Source: an uncultured Bacteroides sp.
Lineage (GTDB): Bacteria > Bacteroidota > Bacteroidia > Bacteroidales > Bacteroidaceae
Direction of reading: 5' to 3'
NCBI RefSeq assembly: GCF_963677715.1
Contig: NZ_OY782495.1
Span: 1,240,001-1,304,000, forward strand
Length of the DNA: 64,000 bases
Position 1 is the stretch's first letter; each line of letters begins with the position of its first letter. This document shows, in pieces, positions 26,036-34,937 of this stretch. The notes under the pieces are model-generated. The model was not told where the DNA came from and did not search any database. It worked only from the letters and a program-made list of their open reading frames with translations. Both the position numbers and the translations under genes were made by a program.

Positions 26036-27268
26036 ATGAGAAAAAGCAGATATAGATTACTCACCCTATTTATGCTCTTTTCTGTTACCGTAATGAAGAG
26101 TTATGCAACGGATGAAGTGCAAGATTCTCTGCGGAAATCATACGATTGGAGTGAAAAATGGTATTATCAAGTTCAAGGCGGAGTCAATCATTTACTTGCG
26201 GAAAATATTAGGTTTGTCAGCTTTGGTAAAACTTTATCACCATCTTATACTTTTGCAGTAGGAAAAAGATTCACACCACTATGGGGTTCACGAATCCAAT
26301 TCTTATACGGTAAGGATAAAGGGGTTTATTATGATCATGACAAAGATAGCCCGATGTTTTCCTTCCGTCATTATGGAATAATAGCGGAAGGGACTTTCAA
26401 CTTTGCCAATTTTGTACGTGGCAACAATATTGTAGGAAGAGAAAAGAAATGGAACCTTGATTTGAAATTCGGGATTGGCTTTATTCATAGTGCTTCCTAC
26501 GAATTAGCAGATGTACAGAACTATAATTTGTTGAATCCTGTACCAAGAGATAATTTCACATTTTATGCCGGAGCAGAAGTTTCTAAAGTCGTTTGCAAAA
26601 ATGTGGATGTCAATTTTGAATTAAGTGCTAACAGATTAGGTAACAGATATAACGGACAAATATGCGGTAATCAAAACACAGAGGTGATTGGAGACATTCT
26701 GACTACAGCCCTTATCGGTATACGCTATACAATCCCTTGCAAAAAACCGTGTAAAAGTACATTTGTATATGTAAATGCCCCATTACCTGCAATACCGATT
26801 AAAGGGAATGTGCCTACAAAGAAAGAAGCGGAAGTAGTGAAAGAAGTCGAAACTGCTGTCCCCCCCCCATGTTATAATATTGATGAACTGCTGTTGATGG
26901 TTAAGCAAGGCAAATCAATCAGAGGGAAAAGACTTTGTGGCATCGAAATGGTACATTTCAATTTTGACAAAAGTGATATAAAACCTGAATTTGCTTTATA
27001 TCTGGACAAATTAGCTACTCTTATGCTGAACTGTCCGGACATCAGGTTGCTGATAATGGGACATACAGACATTAAAGGATCAGTAGATTATAATTACGGA
27101 TTGTCTGAACGCCGTTCAAAAGGGGTTATGGAATATCTAAAGCGGAAAGGGGTGAATTATAACAGAATGATTTATTCTTACTATAGTAAATTGAATCCAA
27201 GAACAGAAAATGTTACGGATTTTGGCAGAAGTGTAAATAGACGTGTGGAATTTATGATATTACCTTAA
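26036..27268 (+). CDS. OmpA-like outer-membrane protein with intact peptidoglycan-binding domain
   Basis: A protein of 410 residues: signal peptide (ending near SYA), a beta-rich N-terminal half with segments nearly parallel to the preceding gene (WYYQVQGGVNHLLAENIRF against WYVQAQGGINYMAAENTRF), and a C-terminal OmpA domain. The latter holds VHFNFDKSDIKPEFALYLDK near residue 305 and MGHTDIKGSVDYNYGLSERR near 340, with the aspartate and arginine that bind peptidoglycan. Such proteins anchor the outer membrane to the cell wall. Their place inside a capsule operon suggests a role in export or surface attachment of the polysaccharide. Confidence 0.83.
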   Translation: MRKSRYRLLTLFMLFSVTVMKSYATDEVQDSLRKSYDWSEKWYYQVQGGVNHLLAENIRFVSFGKTLSPSYTFAVGKRFTPLWGSRIQFLYGKDKGVYYDHDKDSPMFSFRHYGIIAEGTFNFANFVRGNNIVGREKKWNLDLKFGIGFIHSASYELADVQNYNLLNPVPRDNFTFYAGAEVSKVVCKNVDVNFELSANRLGNRYNGQICGNQNTEVIGDILTTALIGIRYTIPCKKPCKSTFVYVNAPLPAIPIKGNVPTKKEAEVVKEVETAVPPPCYNIDELLLMVKQGKSIRGKRLCGIEMVHFNFDKSDIKPEFALYLDKLATLMLNCPDIRLLIMGHTDIKGSVDYNYGLSERRSKGVMEYLKRKGVNYNRMIYSYYSKLNPRTENVTDFGRSVNRRVEFMILP

Positions 27269-27334
27269 AGCTGGTATTTCCACAACCAAGAAAATAACAG
27301 CCGCGGAATTTCATATTTAATATAAGATATAACA

Positions 27335-28513
27335 ATGCAATCACTTCCTAATACAATGAAAATTAGCGGAGCTATCATTATAGAAGGCCATGTACAAGGG
27401 CTTTCTAATGTCCGCTCTCTTGGAGAAAGGGGCATTCCGATATACGTAATAGACGTAAACCATTGTTTGGCTCAGCATTCCAAATACTGTAGAAAATTTT
27501 TTAGATGTCCTGCATTCAGTTCGCCACAGTTCATCGATTTCATATTAAAAATAGGCGAAAACGAACAATTGGATGGATGGGTTCTCATACCGAGTAATGA
27601 CCATATTGTAGAAAATCTGTCTCACAACAAAGAAAGATTAACGCCATATTTTAAGACGATTGTTCCATCTCCGGATATTCTAAATAAAATTATAAATAAA
27701 AAGAATTTGCTTGATGTTGCATTGCAATGTGGAACACCATTTCCAGCGACATGCTATCCGGAAAATCTAAAAATGGTGAAATCGTTCAATTTCCCCATTT
27801 TGCTTAAAGGAAATTATGGCTTGTCTTTTTATAAGGCCACCCATGCTAAAGCCATTCAAGCAAATAACATAGAGGAACTTCATTCCTTATTATCTGATAT
27901 ATTGACTAAAGTTGAACCCAAAAATATAATGATTCAAGAGTTAATACCATTTGATGCAGAAAACAAAGTGGTCTCTTTTACTTGCTTTGCTGAACAAGGT
28001 GAAATAAAGACTTACTGGATGGGAGAAAAATTACGTGAACATCCCATAAAATACGGTACCGCGACTTATAGCAGAAGCATAAACATACCACAAGTACTCC
28101 GTGGTGCTGTTCCTTTGGTAAATAATTTAAGCTACACCGGCGTTTGTGAAATAGAATTTATGCGTGATCCAAGAGACGGAGTTTACAAACTAATTGAAAT
28201 AAATCCGAGGACATGGCTTTGGGTGGGTCTTGCCAAAACTTGCGGTATTGACTATGCATACATGGTTTATGCTTATTTGAATAAGCTTCCCATAAATTAT
28301 GGGATGGAATATACCATAAATATAAAATGGATTAATTGGATCACTGATTTAGTATTCGGCATGGAGTCTATCGTTAAGCATAACATTACGCTAAGAAATT
28401 ATTTAAAATCGCTGAAAGGCAGAAAGGTGAATGCTATTTGGAACTGGAATGATATTATGCCAGGCATTGCATTTCTTTTTTTGTTACTCTATATAGCTAA
28501 AAAAAGAGGTTAG
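27335..28513 (+). CDS. ATP-grasp protein (carbamoyl-phosphate synthase large-chain-like)
   Basis: A protein of 392 residues. The N-terminal preATP-grasp region (GAIIIEGHVQGLSNVRSLGE from about residue 11) and ATP-grasp core (NFPILLKGNYGLSFYK near 155, MIQELIPFDAENKVVSFTC near 200, CEIEFMRDPRDGVYKLIEIN near 270-290, including the ExN metal site) are all recognisable. A hydrophobic tail at 370-388 may touch the membrane. It is the second ATP-grasp enzyme of the locus and, like the first, probably forms an amide on a capsule precursor. Substrate unknown. It may start at the in-frame ATG 27356. Confidence 0.78.
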   Translation: MQSLPNTMKISGAIIIEGHVQGLSNVRSLGERGIPIYVIDVNHCLAQHSKYCRKFFRCPAFSSPQFIDFILKIGENEQLDGWVLIPSNDHIVENLSHNKERLTPYFKTIVPSPDILNKIINKKNLLDVALQCGTPFPATCYPENLKMVKSFNFPILLKGNYGLSFYKATHAKAIQANNIEELHSLLSDILTKVEPKNIMIQELIPFDAENKVVSFTCFAEQGEIKTYWMGEKLREHPIKYGTATYSRSINIPQVLRGAVPLVNNLSYTGVCEIEFMRDPRDGVYKLIEINPRTWLWVGLAKTCGIDYAYMVYAYLNKLPINYGMEYTINIKWINWITDLVFGMESIVKHNITLRNYLKSLKGRKVNAIWNWNDIMPGIAFLFLLLYIAKKRG

Positions 28514-28516
28514 AAT

Positions 28517-29605
28517 ATGAATATACTCATAGCAACAGGACATCCTGCACAGATCCACAATTTCCGTTTGGTTAAGAAACTGTTGGAAGAACATGGACAT
28601 CAAGTGTTTTGGTTATCAACGAACAAGGATATTAGTTTATATTTATTAAACTATTATCATATAGACTATCAACTGCTTAAAAGACCTAAACGAAGTTTTT
28701 TTTCAAAAATAAAAACATTATATAATAATTGTATTACCACACGCGTCCTGATAAAAAAACGTAATATTGATTTTGTCATTAGCCGTATAAATCCGGCAGT
28801 AGTATTAGCCGCATTTATGTCTAATGTTAAGCAAATAGGATTAGCAGATACAGAAGCGTCCGGTATTTATGACGTAGTATTTTCAAAGTTGCTTGGGGCC
28901 GTATTAACCGGAAACTCTTTTGAAAAGGATTTTTCTAAAAATAAGCATATTAGATTTAAAGGTAATATAGAATTATTTTATCTGCATCCGAACAGATTTG
29001 TCACACGGCAAGAAAGCGGACATCAAATTTTAGGAATAGACGCACATACGCCATATATTATTCTAAGATTTGTCGCATGGGAAGCCTATCATGATGTTGG
29101 ACATCATGGCTTCTCTGAAGAAAATAAATTAAAAACTGCAGAAGTTTTTTCACAATATGCCAAAGTCTTTATCAGTTCTGAAAAGCCTCTTGCTCCAGAA
29201 CTTTCAAAATACCAAATAAAAATTCCTTTTGAGAAAATGCATACGGTTTTGAAAGATGCTACCATGTTTTTTGGAGAAGGTGCTTCGATGGCTTCGGAAA
29301 GTGCTGTATTGGGAACCCCGGCTATTTATATAAATGATTTATTGGCTGGCTGTACCAACGAAGAAACAAAATATGGAATTCTTTTTTCCTTTAAACAAGA
29401 TGTAAACAGCCAAAAGTTGTCTATCGAAAAAGGAATTGAATTACTTCAAACAGAAGGTTTAAAAGACATATGGAATATAAAGTTACAATCTTTCTTATCT
29501 GACAAAATAGATGTAACCGCTTTCCTCGTTTGGTTTGTAGAAAAATATCCGGTAAGCAAGAAAATAATGAAACAAAATCCGGACTATCAAAACCGTTTCA
29601 AATAA
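28517..29605 (+). CDS. DUF354-like protein with GT-B/epimerase fold
   Basis: A protein of 362 residues opening with NILIATGHPAQIHNFRLVKK, the N-terminus of the DUF354 family, related in fold to UDP-GlcNAc 2-epimerases and GT-B glycosyltransferases. The nucleotide-sugar-binding end is readable as FFGEGASMASESAVLGTPAI near residue 254. Many archaeal and bacterial polysaccharide loci carry members, but a defined reaction is lacking. It could be a glycosyltransferase acting on the repeat unit. It is separated by 3 nt from the ATP-grasp gene and shares one base with the next gene (TAATG). Confidence 0.72.
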   Translation: MNILIATGHPAQIHNFRLVKKLLEEHGHQVFWLSTNKDISLYLLNYYHIDYQLLKRPKRSFFSKIKTLYNNCITTRVLIKKRNIDFVISRINPAVVLAAFMSNVKQIGLADTEASGIYDVVFSKLLGAVLTGNSFEKDFSKNKHIRFKGNIELFYLHPNRFVTRQESGHQILGIDAHTPYIILRFVAWEAYHDVGHHGFSEENKLKTAEVFSQYAKVFISSEKPLAPELSKYQIKIPFEKMHTVLKDATMFFGEGASMASESAVLGTPAIYINDLLAGCTNEETKYGILFSFKQDVNSQKLSIEKGIELLQTEGLKDIWNIKLQSFLSDKIDVTAFLVWFVEKYPVSKKIMKQNPDYQNRFK

Positions 29606-30378
29606 TGGATTTTACACTTAAAACTTATCACAGTCTTTTGACTGTACTACTCAATGCCGGTTACACCTTTTACACTTTCGAGCAATTTATGTCTGTTCCT
29701 CCAAAAGGTAAGATAGTTGTACTTCGACATGATATTGACAAAAAGCCACAAAATGCTTTAATATTAGCAGAGATAGAACATCAATTAGGCATAAAAGCTT
29801 CTGATTATATCAGAGTGGTAAAAGGGACTTGGAATGAGAATATTATTAGGAAGATTGTAGCCTTGGGACACGAGGTCTCTTATCATTATGAGGACTTAAG
29901 CATTACCAAAGGTGATTATAAAAAAGCATGGGAACATTTTAAAGAAAACATGGCGAAAATTCGTGAATTTTACCCTGCCAAAACAATTTGTATGCATGGC
30001 AGTCCACTCAGCAAATGGGATAATCGCAAATTGTGGGAGAAGTATAACTATCGAGAAATCGGTATTATCGGTGAGCCTTATTTTGATGTGGACTATTCAA
30101 AAGTGCTTTATATCACAGATACCGGTAGAGGATGGAGTAATGCCAAAGTAAGTGTAAGAGATAAAATTGCAAACTCAAATAAGACACTACAGCTAAACAT
30201 CAAGAACACTCAACAAATGATTGAAATGATTGAAAGCAATTGCTTCCCTAATTATATTATTATCAATACCCATCCGCAACGTTGGTTTCCTTTTGGAATA
30301 AACTGGATGAAAGAATTATTGCTCCAAGCATTGAAAAATAGAGTAAAACGAATATTGATTTTAATACGCACAAATTAA
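29605..30378 (+). CDS. Polysaccharide-deacetylase-like protein
   Basis: I place the start at ATG 29605, which overlaps the stop of the DUF354 gene by one base; an upstream ATG at 29530 would overlap that gene by 76 nt. The product has 257 residues. It shows the NodB-type first motif as VVLRHDIDKKPQNA near residue 37, then HEVSYHYEDLS near 90 and ICMHGSPLSKWD near 130, resembling the HxxxH metal site with changes. Such proteins remove N-acetyl groups from sugars. No signal peptide is seen, so it probably acts on a cytoplasmic lipid-linked intermediate, or has another hydrolytic role. Confidence 0.72.
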   Translation: MDFTLKTYHSLLTVLLNAGYTFYTFEQFMSVPPKGKIVVLRHDIDKKPQNALILAEIEHQLGIKASDYIRVVKGTWNENIIRKIVALGHEVSYHYEDLSITKGDYKKAWEHFKENMAKIREFYPAKTICMHGSPLSKWDNRKLWEKYNYREIGIIGEPYFDVDYSKVLYITDTGRGWSNAKVSVRDKIANSNKTLQLNIKNTQQMIEMIESNCFPNYIIINTHPQRWFPFGINWMKELLLQALKNRVKRILILIRTN

Positions 30379-30391
30379 ACAATAACAATCA

Positions 30392-31174
30392 ATGAAACAA
30401 ATCTTTTATATTCTTATAGTCATCACACTATTTTCTTCTTGTACCTCGCAAAAGCAAATATCCTATCTGCAAGATATTCAAGGAGATTATTCAATGAAAA
30501 TTGGACAAAAACAAGATGCTACCGTGCAAACAGGTGATTGGATGTCTATTATAATTAGCAGTAAGGATGCTGAGTTGGCACAAATGTTCAATCTACCTAT
30601 TGTTAGTAATTCGATAGTAGGTAACGAAATCTATTCAGGAGGGACAAACCGCGTGTCAGGCTATTTGGTGGATGAAAACGGTTACATTGACTTTCCGCAA
30701 TTGGGAAGCATTAAAATACAAGGAATGACACTGATAGAGATTTCCTCATTAATAAAAAGAAAACTTATTGATAGAGGATACCTAAATGATCCGACAGTAA
30801 CAACACAATATATGAATTTCAAAATATCAGTGATGGGTGAAGTTGCTCATCCAGGCACATTTAGCATTTCCACGGGAAGAATTACCTTATTAGAAGCATT
30901 GAGTATGGCGGGCGATCTCACCATATTCGGAAAACGGGAAAATGTAAAGGTGATACGTGAAGAGAATGGGATACGAAATGTAGTTAATATGGATTTGAGA
31001 AGCAAGAAGATTTTTAACTCTCCCTATTTTTATCTGCACCAGAATGATATGGTGTATGTGGAACCGAACAAAGTAAGAGCGGGGCAACGGGAAATAAATC
31101 AGAACCGTAGCATAGGAACGTTTGCTTCTATCATATCCGTACTTATTTCTCTCTCTGTCCTAATCTTCAAATAA
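30392..31174 (+). CDS. wza: Polysaccharide export outer-membrane lipoprotein (Wza-like)
   Basis: A protein of 260 residues with a lipoprotein signal peptide (cysteine at residue 17 in LFSSC). The polysaccharide biosynthesis/export domain covers about residues 45-125 (QTGDWMSIIISSKDAE to the GYLNDPTVTTQY region), followed by a SLBB-type domain (VSVMGEVAHPGTFSI-like text near 150). A C-terminal hydrophobic helix is present near 240-258. It should form the outer-membrane channel together with Wzc. The C-terminal helix after the SLBB part is usual for Bacteroidetes members. It lies 12 nt before wzc. Confidence 0.9.
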   Translation: MKQIFYILIVITLFSSCTSQKQISYLQDIQGDYSMKIGQKQDATVQTGDWMSIIISSKDAELAQMFNLPIVSNSIVGNEIYSGGTNRVSGYLVDENGYIDFPQLGSIKIQGMTLIEISSLIKRKLIDRGYLNDPTVTTQYMNFKISVMGEVAHPGTFSISTGRITLLEALSMAGDLTIFGKRENVKVIREENGIRNVVNMDLRSKKIFNSPYFYLHQNDMVYVEPNKVRAGQREINQNRSIGTFASIISVLISLSVLIFK

Positions 31175-31186
31175 CGCACAAAAGGA

Positions 31187-33604
31187 ATGAATGACGATAA
31201 ATTCGCAGACTACGATCTGGTTGACATAAAAAACAAGAAGCAGCCGGAATCGGCTTTGCTAGCGGATGCACTAACCATCTTGCTGAGGTATAAATTTCTA
31301 TTTGCTTTTTGTCTGATAGCTAGTTGCACATTGGGATATGTATATATTCGTACTACTCCGAAAATGTTTATGCGCACGGCTACCATCATGGTGAAAGATA
31401 CTCAAAAGGGCACAGGGTTGATGGAATCACAGACTTTCAATGACGTGTTGACATTGGGTAGCAACTCTGTAGCTAATGAGACAGGCATTCTTAAAAGCCG
31501 GAGGTTGATGTATAAAGTGACGGAACGATTAAAACTGAATGTAAGCTATCGGGCTTTGAATCTAAAGAAAACAGAGCTATACTCCAGCTCACCGATAAAA
31601 GTACATTTCATGAATGAAAATGAAGAGTGTAGTATGGTGGTAAAATTGGCCGGAAACGATGTAATAGAGTTGAGTGAAATCAACGATAATAGAATATCTG
31701 CCATAAATGTGACTGTAGGCAAAATTACAAATACACCTATAGGTAAGATATATATAGAGATGGACTCTATAGGAAAAGCAGAAAATAAGGGGATGGAAAT
31801 ATTGGTAAGCAATGCCCCATTAAAGATCACGGCAAATGCTTTCTGTAATCGATTGAATGTAGGAGCAAATGAAACTCAATCATCATTACTAAATTTGTCT
31901 ATTGTAGATGAGAATCCACAACGAGCGGAAGATGTATTAAACACATTGATTGATGTTTACAACCAAGATGCCATAGATGATAAGAACAAAGTGACAATCA
32001 ACACCGCTAACTTTATAGATGAGCGTTTAAGCATAATTGAAAAGGGACTTGGGCTGGTTGATTCGGAAATAGAAGAATACAAGAAGCAAAACAGATTAAC
32101 TGACCTATCTTCTGAAAGTGATGTTTTTCTGAATAATTCCAATAAACTGGACAATGATGGACTGAGTATAGAGAACCAGTTAAATATGGTAGAATACATG
32201 AAAGCCTACCTGCTAAGAAATGGCAAAGATACAGAAATGATTCCGGGAAGTATTGGTATACAAGACAATGGTATTCTGAAACAAATAACGGATTATAATG
32301 AGATAGTGGCCAAAAGAAACAAACTGCTAGCAAACAGTAGTGAGCGTAATCCGTTGGTGAAAGATATGGACGCTACTCTGAAGTTACAACGGAATTCCAT
32401 TGTCCGCGCGATAGATAATTTACAGACTTCGTTGAAACTTCAGTCCATGAATATGAAGAGTAAGGAACAAGAAACGTATGACAAGATAACGAGTCTACCT
32501 ACCCAACAGAAACAGATTGTTAGCATAGAGAGGCAACAGAAAATCAAAGAGGAACTGTATCTCTATCTGCTGAATAAGAAAGAAGAAAATGAATTGCAGC
32601 AGACCATTGCCGAGAGCAATTGCAAAATTGTAGATGTGGCAGACGGTCCTTCATCTCCTGTATCACCCAATAAAATTCAGGTTATATTGATTTGCCTGAT
32701 AGCGGGATTTTCTATCCCCTCTTTGTTGCTTTACTTGAGAATGCTACTAAATACGAAAGTATATCTGAAAGAAGACATCAAGGATAAAGTGTCCATTCCA
32801 TTCCTGGGCGAAGTACCTTTTGACAAGGTTAGTGAAGAAAAAGATATAAGGATTTCGGAAGATAGTGCCCACGAACACCTTAACGAGGCTTTGAAAATAG
32901 TACGTGAGAATCTGAACTTTATAAACGGAAAGCAAGACGAAAAAGGAAAAACGGTTCAATTAATCTCATTCAACCCGTCATCGGGAAAAACTTTCATTAC
33001 CATAAATCTTGCCGTCAATATAGCAAGCTCAAATGCCAAGGTGATAGCACTGGACTTGGACTTACGAAAAGCATCATTGAGCAAGCGTTTAGGATTCAGC
33101 ACAAAACAAGAGGGAATATCAAACTATCTGTCAGGAGATGCAAATAATATACAGACATTGATACATACTGTTAACGCAGATAATCTGAGTTTTGACGTGA
33201 TTTCTTCGGGAGTCATTCCGCCGAACCCTTCCGAACTATTGAAAGACACACGACTGGACAAACTGATGGAATTTCTAAAACAGGAGTATGATTATGTGCT
33301 TTTCGACAATCCGCCTTACGGATTGTTGGTGGATGCCTTTGTCTGTTCGCGCCTCGCCGACCACTCCATCTATGTCATCCGCTCGGGCATGTTTGACAAA
33401 CGTCTGCTACCTGATTTGCAGGAGTTGTATGATTCCAATAAACTAAAACACCTAAGTATCATACTAAACGGAGTAGACTATAAAAAGATGGCATATAGCT
33501 ATAAGTATGGCTACAGTTATCACTATCACCACTACAAGAAACAACATGAGAAGCAAAGAGGATGGAAGAACCTTTACAGTAAGCTTTTTGGAGATAAATA
33601 TTAA
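31187..33604 (+). CDS. wzc: Polysaccharide co-polymerase with BY-kinase domain (Wzc-like)
   Basis: A protein of 805 residues controlling chain length and export. The order is a first membrane helix near residues 38-56, a long periplasmic coiled-coil region, a second helix near 504-526, and a cytoplasmic tyrosine kinase. The kinase has a Walker A in FNPSSGKTFITINLA (about 598-608), Walker A' in VIALDLDLRKA and Walker B in VLFDNPPYG. It ends in a tyrosine-rich cluster (YSYKYGYSYHYHHYK), the autophosphorylation tail. All parts for function are present. The peptide cassette begins only 11 nt after its stop codon, so read-through transcription is likely. Confidence 0.95.
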   Translation: MNDDKFADYDLVDIKNKKQPESALLADALTILLRYKFLFAFCLIASCTLGYVYIRTTPKMFMRTATIMVKDTQKGTGLMESQTFNDVLTLGSNSVANETGILKSRRLMYKVTERLKLNVSYRALNLKKTELYSSSPIKVHFMNENEECSMVVKLAGNDVIELSEINDNRISAINVTVGKITNTPIGKIYIEMDSIGKAENKGMEILVSNAPLKITANAFCNRLNVGANETQSSLLNLSIVDENPQRAEDVLNTLIDVYNQDAIDDKNKVTINTANFIDERLSIIEKGLGLVDSEIEEYKKQNRLTDLSSESDVFLNNSNKLDNDGLSIENQLNMVEYMKAYLLRNGKDTEMIPGSIGIQDNGILKQITDYNEIVAKRNKLLANSSERNPLVKDMDATLKLQRNSIVRAIDNLQTSLKLQSMNMKSKEQETYDKITSLPTQQKQIVSIERQQKIKEELYLYLLNKKEENELQQTIAESNCKIVDVADGPSSPVSPNKIQVILICLIAGFSIPSLLLYLRMLLNTKVYLKEDIKDKVSIPFLGEVPFDKVSEEKDIRISEDSAHEHLNEALKIVRENLNFINGKQDEKGKTVQLISFNPSSGKTFITINLAVNIASSNAKVIALDLDLRKASLSKRLGFSTKQEGISNYLSGDANNIQTLIHTVNADNLSFDVISSGVIPPNPSELLKDTRLDKLMEFLKQEYDYVLFDNPPYGLLVDAFVCSRLADHSIYVIRSGMFDKRLLPDLQELYDSNKLKHLSIILNGVDYKKMAYSYKYGYSYHYHHYKKQHEKQRGWKNLYSKLFGDKY

Positions 33605-33615
33605 AACTGTCACCG

Positions 33616-34728
33616 ATGAAACGCACTTTTCATGAAACAGTATTGTTTGATTTGCTGAAGATTTCTCTTTGGAACCAAGGGGCGATTATCAATTATGCCA
33701 ATCTTGCAGAGGAAGACTGGAAAGCAATTTATCAACTTGCAGCCGAACAGGGAGTACAAAGCTTAGTATTTGATTCTATAATCCAGCTTCCTGAAAAGTG
33801 GCGGCCAGAGGATACACTACTGTTAATGTGGGCAGCCAATACAAAACTACAAGAGCAGAGATTTATGCGTAATGTAATGGCGACAAATCAGTTGAACGAA
33901 ATTTTCAAAGCTCAGGAATTAGAAATATTGCTGCTCAAAGGAGTAGGATTGGCGATTTTCTATCCGAACCTTTTATATCGAGAGTTTGGAGACATCGACA
34001 TCTATACGAATGACCATAAGAAAGCAGACAACATCTTGCTGCAATACGGTGAACAGACACGAGAACACCCGAAACACAATGTTTTCAAATTTAAAGGAAT
34101 TCCGGTAGAGAATCACAGAAATTTTATCACTTTAATAAAAGGTACAGACCTTTTCAGCAGGAAGCGAAGAAAGGCATTTGAAACAGTAGAGAAAGAATTG
34201 CATGATATTCTGAAAGATGAAGGGAGTTTCCTCTTCAGAACTTACGATAACTTAAGAGTGCCTTCCGCTACATTCAATTTTCTCTTTTTGCTGATGCACA
34301 CCGGAACGCATTTAGGAGGAGAATTAGTCATGAGGCATTTATGTGATTGGGCTTGTTTCTTGAGCACCAATCAGGGAAGATATAATGAAAAGCGAATTGA
34401 AACAACACTGGGACTATTGAACTTCCGGAAGATATGCTTTCTGATGACGGATACGGCAATCCGATACTTGGGAATGCCTCCTGAATTTGCTCCTTCTTTT
34501 TATCGGAAAGAGAGCCGGGCAAGACTGAATGAAAGGTTTATGAACAGCCTATTTCATAGGTTCCCTGGTTCTAAGGAAGTAAGAAAGAATACATTATGGT
34601 GTAAGTGGAGAAGGTTTTATAGCAAACAATGGAAATATGATTTGCTCTATTGTGAGTATCTGCCTGAAAGGTTGGTACGCACTCTGATACTTTGGTATCA
34701 AGGATATAAAGGAAGAATGTTTAAATGA
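33616..34728 (+). CDS. Nucleotidyltransferase-family protein of the peptide cassette
   Basis: A protein of 370 residues matching the 'uncharacterised nucleotidyltransferase' type: EILLLKGVGLAIFYPNLLYR near residue 95-120 and the acidic pair in GDIDIYT at about D126 and D128. Members accompany PqqD-like and HprK-like genes in several lasso-peptide clusters, where they are thought to modify the peptide. They also occur alone in exopolysaccharide loci. The gene starts 11 nt after wzc and 21 nt before the small peptide gene. Whether it serves the capsule or the peptide cassette cannot be decided from sequence; context favours the cassette. Confidence 0.78.
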   Translation: MKRTFHETVLFDLLKISLWNQGAIINYANLAEEDWKAIYQLAAEQGVQSLVFDSIIQLPEKWRPEDTLLLMWAANTKLQEQRFMRNVMATNQLNEIFKAQELEILLLKGVGLAIFYPNLLYREFGDIDIYTNDHKKADNILLQYGEQTREHPKHNVFKFKGIPVENHRNFITLIKGTDLFSRKRRKAFETVEKELHDILKDEGSFLFRTYDNLRVPSATFNFLFLLMHTGTHLGGELVMRHLCDWACFLSTNQGRYNEKRIETTLGLLNFRKICFLMTDTAIRYLGMPPEFAPSFYRKESRARLNERFMNSLFHRFPGSKEVRKNTLWCKWRRFYSKQWKYDLLYCEYLPERLVRTLILWYQGYKGRMFK

Positions 34729-34749
34729 TTAATTTTAAAAATTACAATT

Positions 34750-34923
34750 ATGGAAAAAGAAGATGAAAAAAAGAAGGAAGAAATGCTGCAACACGCCCAA
34801 AAGAAAGAAACTTTTGAACCGTTGGAAATGAAAATAGTAGATGTGAAAGTAGAAAAAGGTTATGCTACTTCAGGGCATAATGATCCTGTCACAATTCAAC
34901 AGTGGAAAAATGGTAATTGGTAA
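34750..34923 (+). CDS. Small peptide, candidate precursor of a modified exported peptide
   Basis: A frame of 57 residues (ATG 34750, TAA 34921-34923). The first 20 residues are highly charged (MEKEDEKKKEEMLQHAQKK). A hydrophobic/acidic middle follows (FEPLEMKIVDVKVEKGYATS), then a polar tail rich in N, D, Q, W and G ending in tryptophan. It has no cysteine and no signal peptide. The division into a charged leader-like half and a distinct tail, the strong placement just ahead of PqqD-like, kinase, peptidase and ABC exporter genes, and the serine and threonines of the tail fit a ribosomally made precursor. Its stop overlaps an upstream ATG of the next gene's frame. Function is inferred, not shown. 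Confidence 0.65.
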   Translation: MEKEDEKKKEEMLQHAQKKETFEPLEMKIVDVKVEKGYATSGHNDPVTIQQWKNGNW

Positions 34924-34937
34924 TAAAAAAAGCAATT

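Noticed and set aside
29530-29604. Longer start of the deacetylase-like gene
   Set aside because: It would overlap the DUF354 gene by 76 nt; ATG 29605 with a one-base overlap matches the style of the operon.
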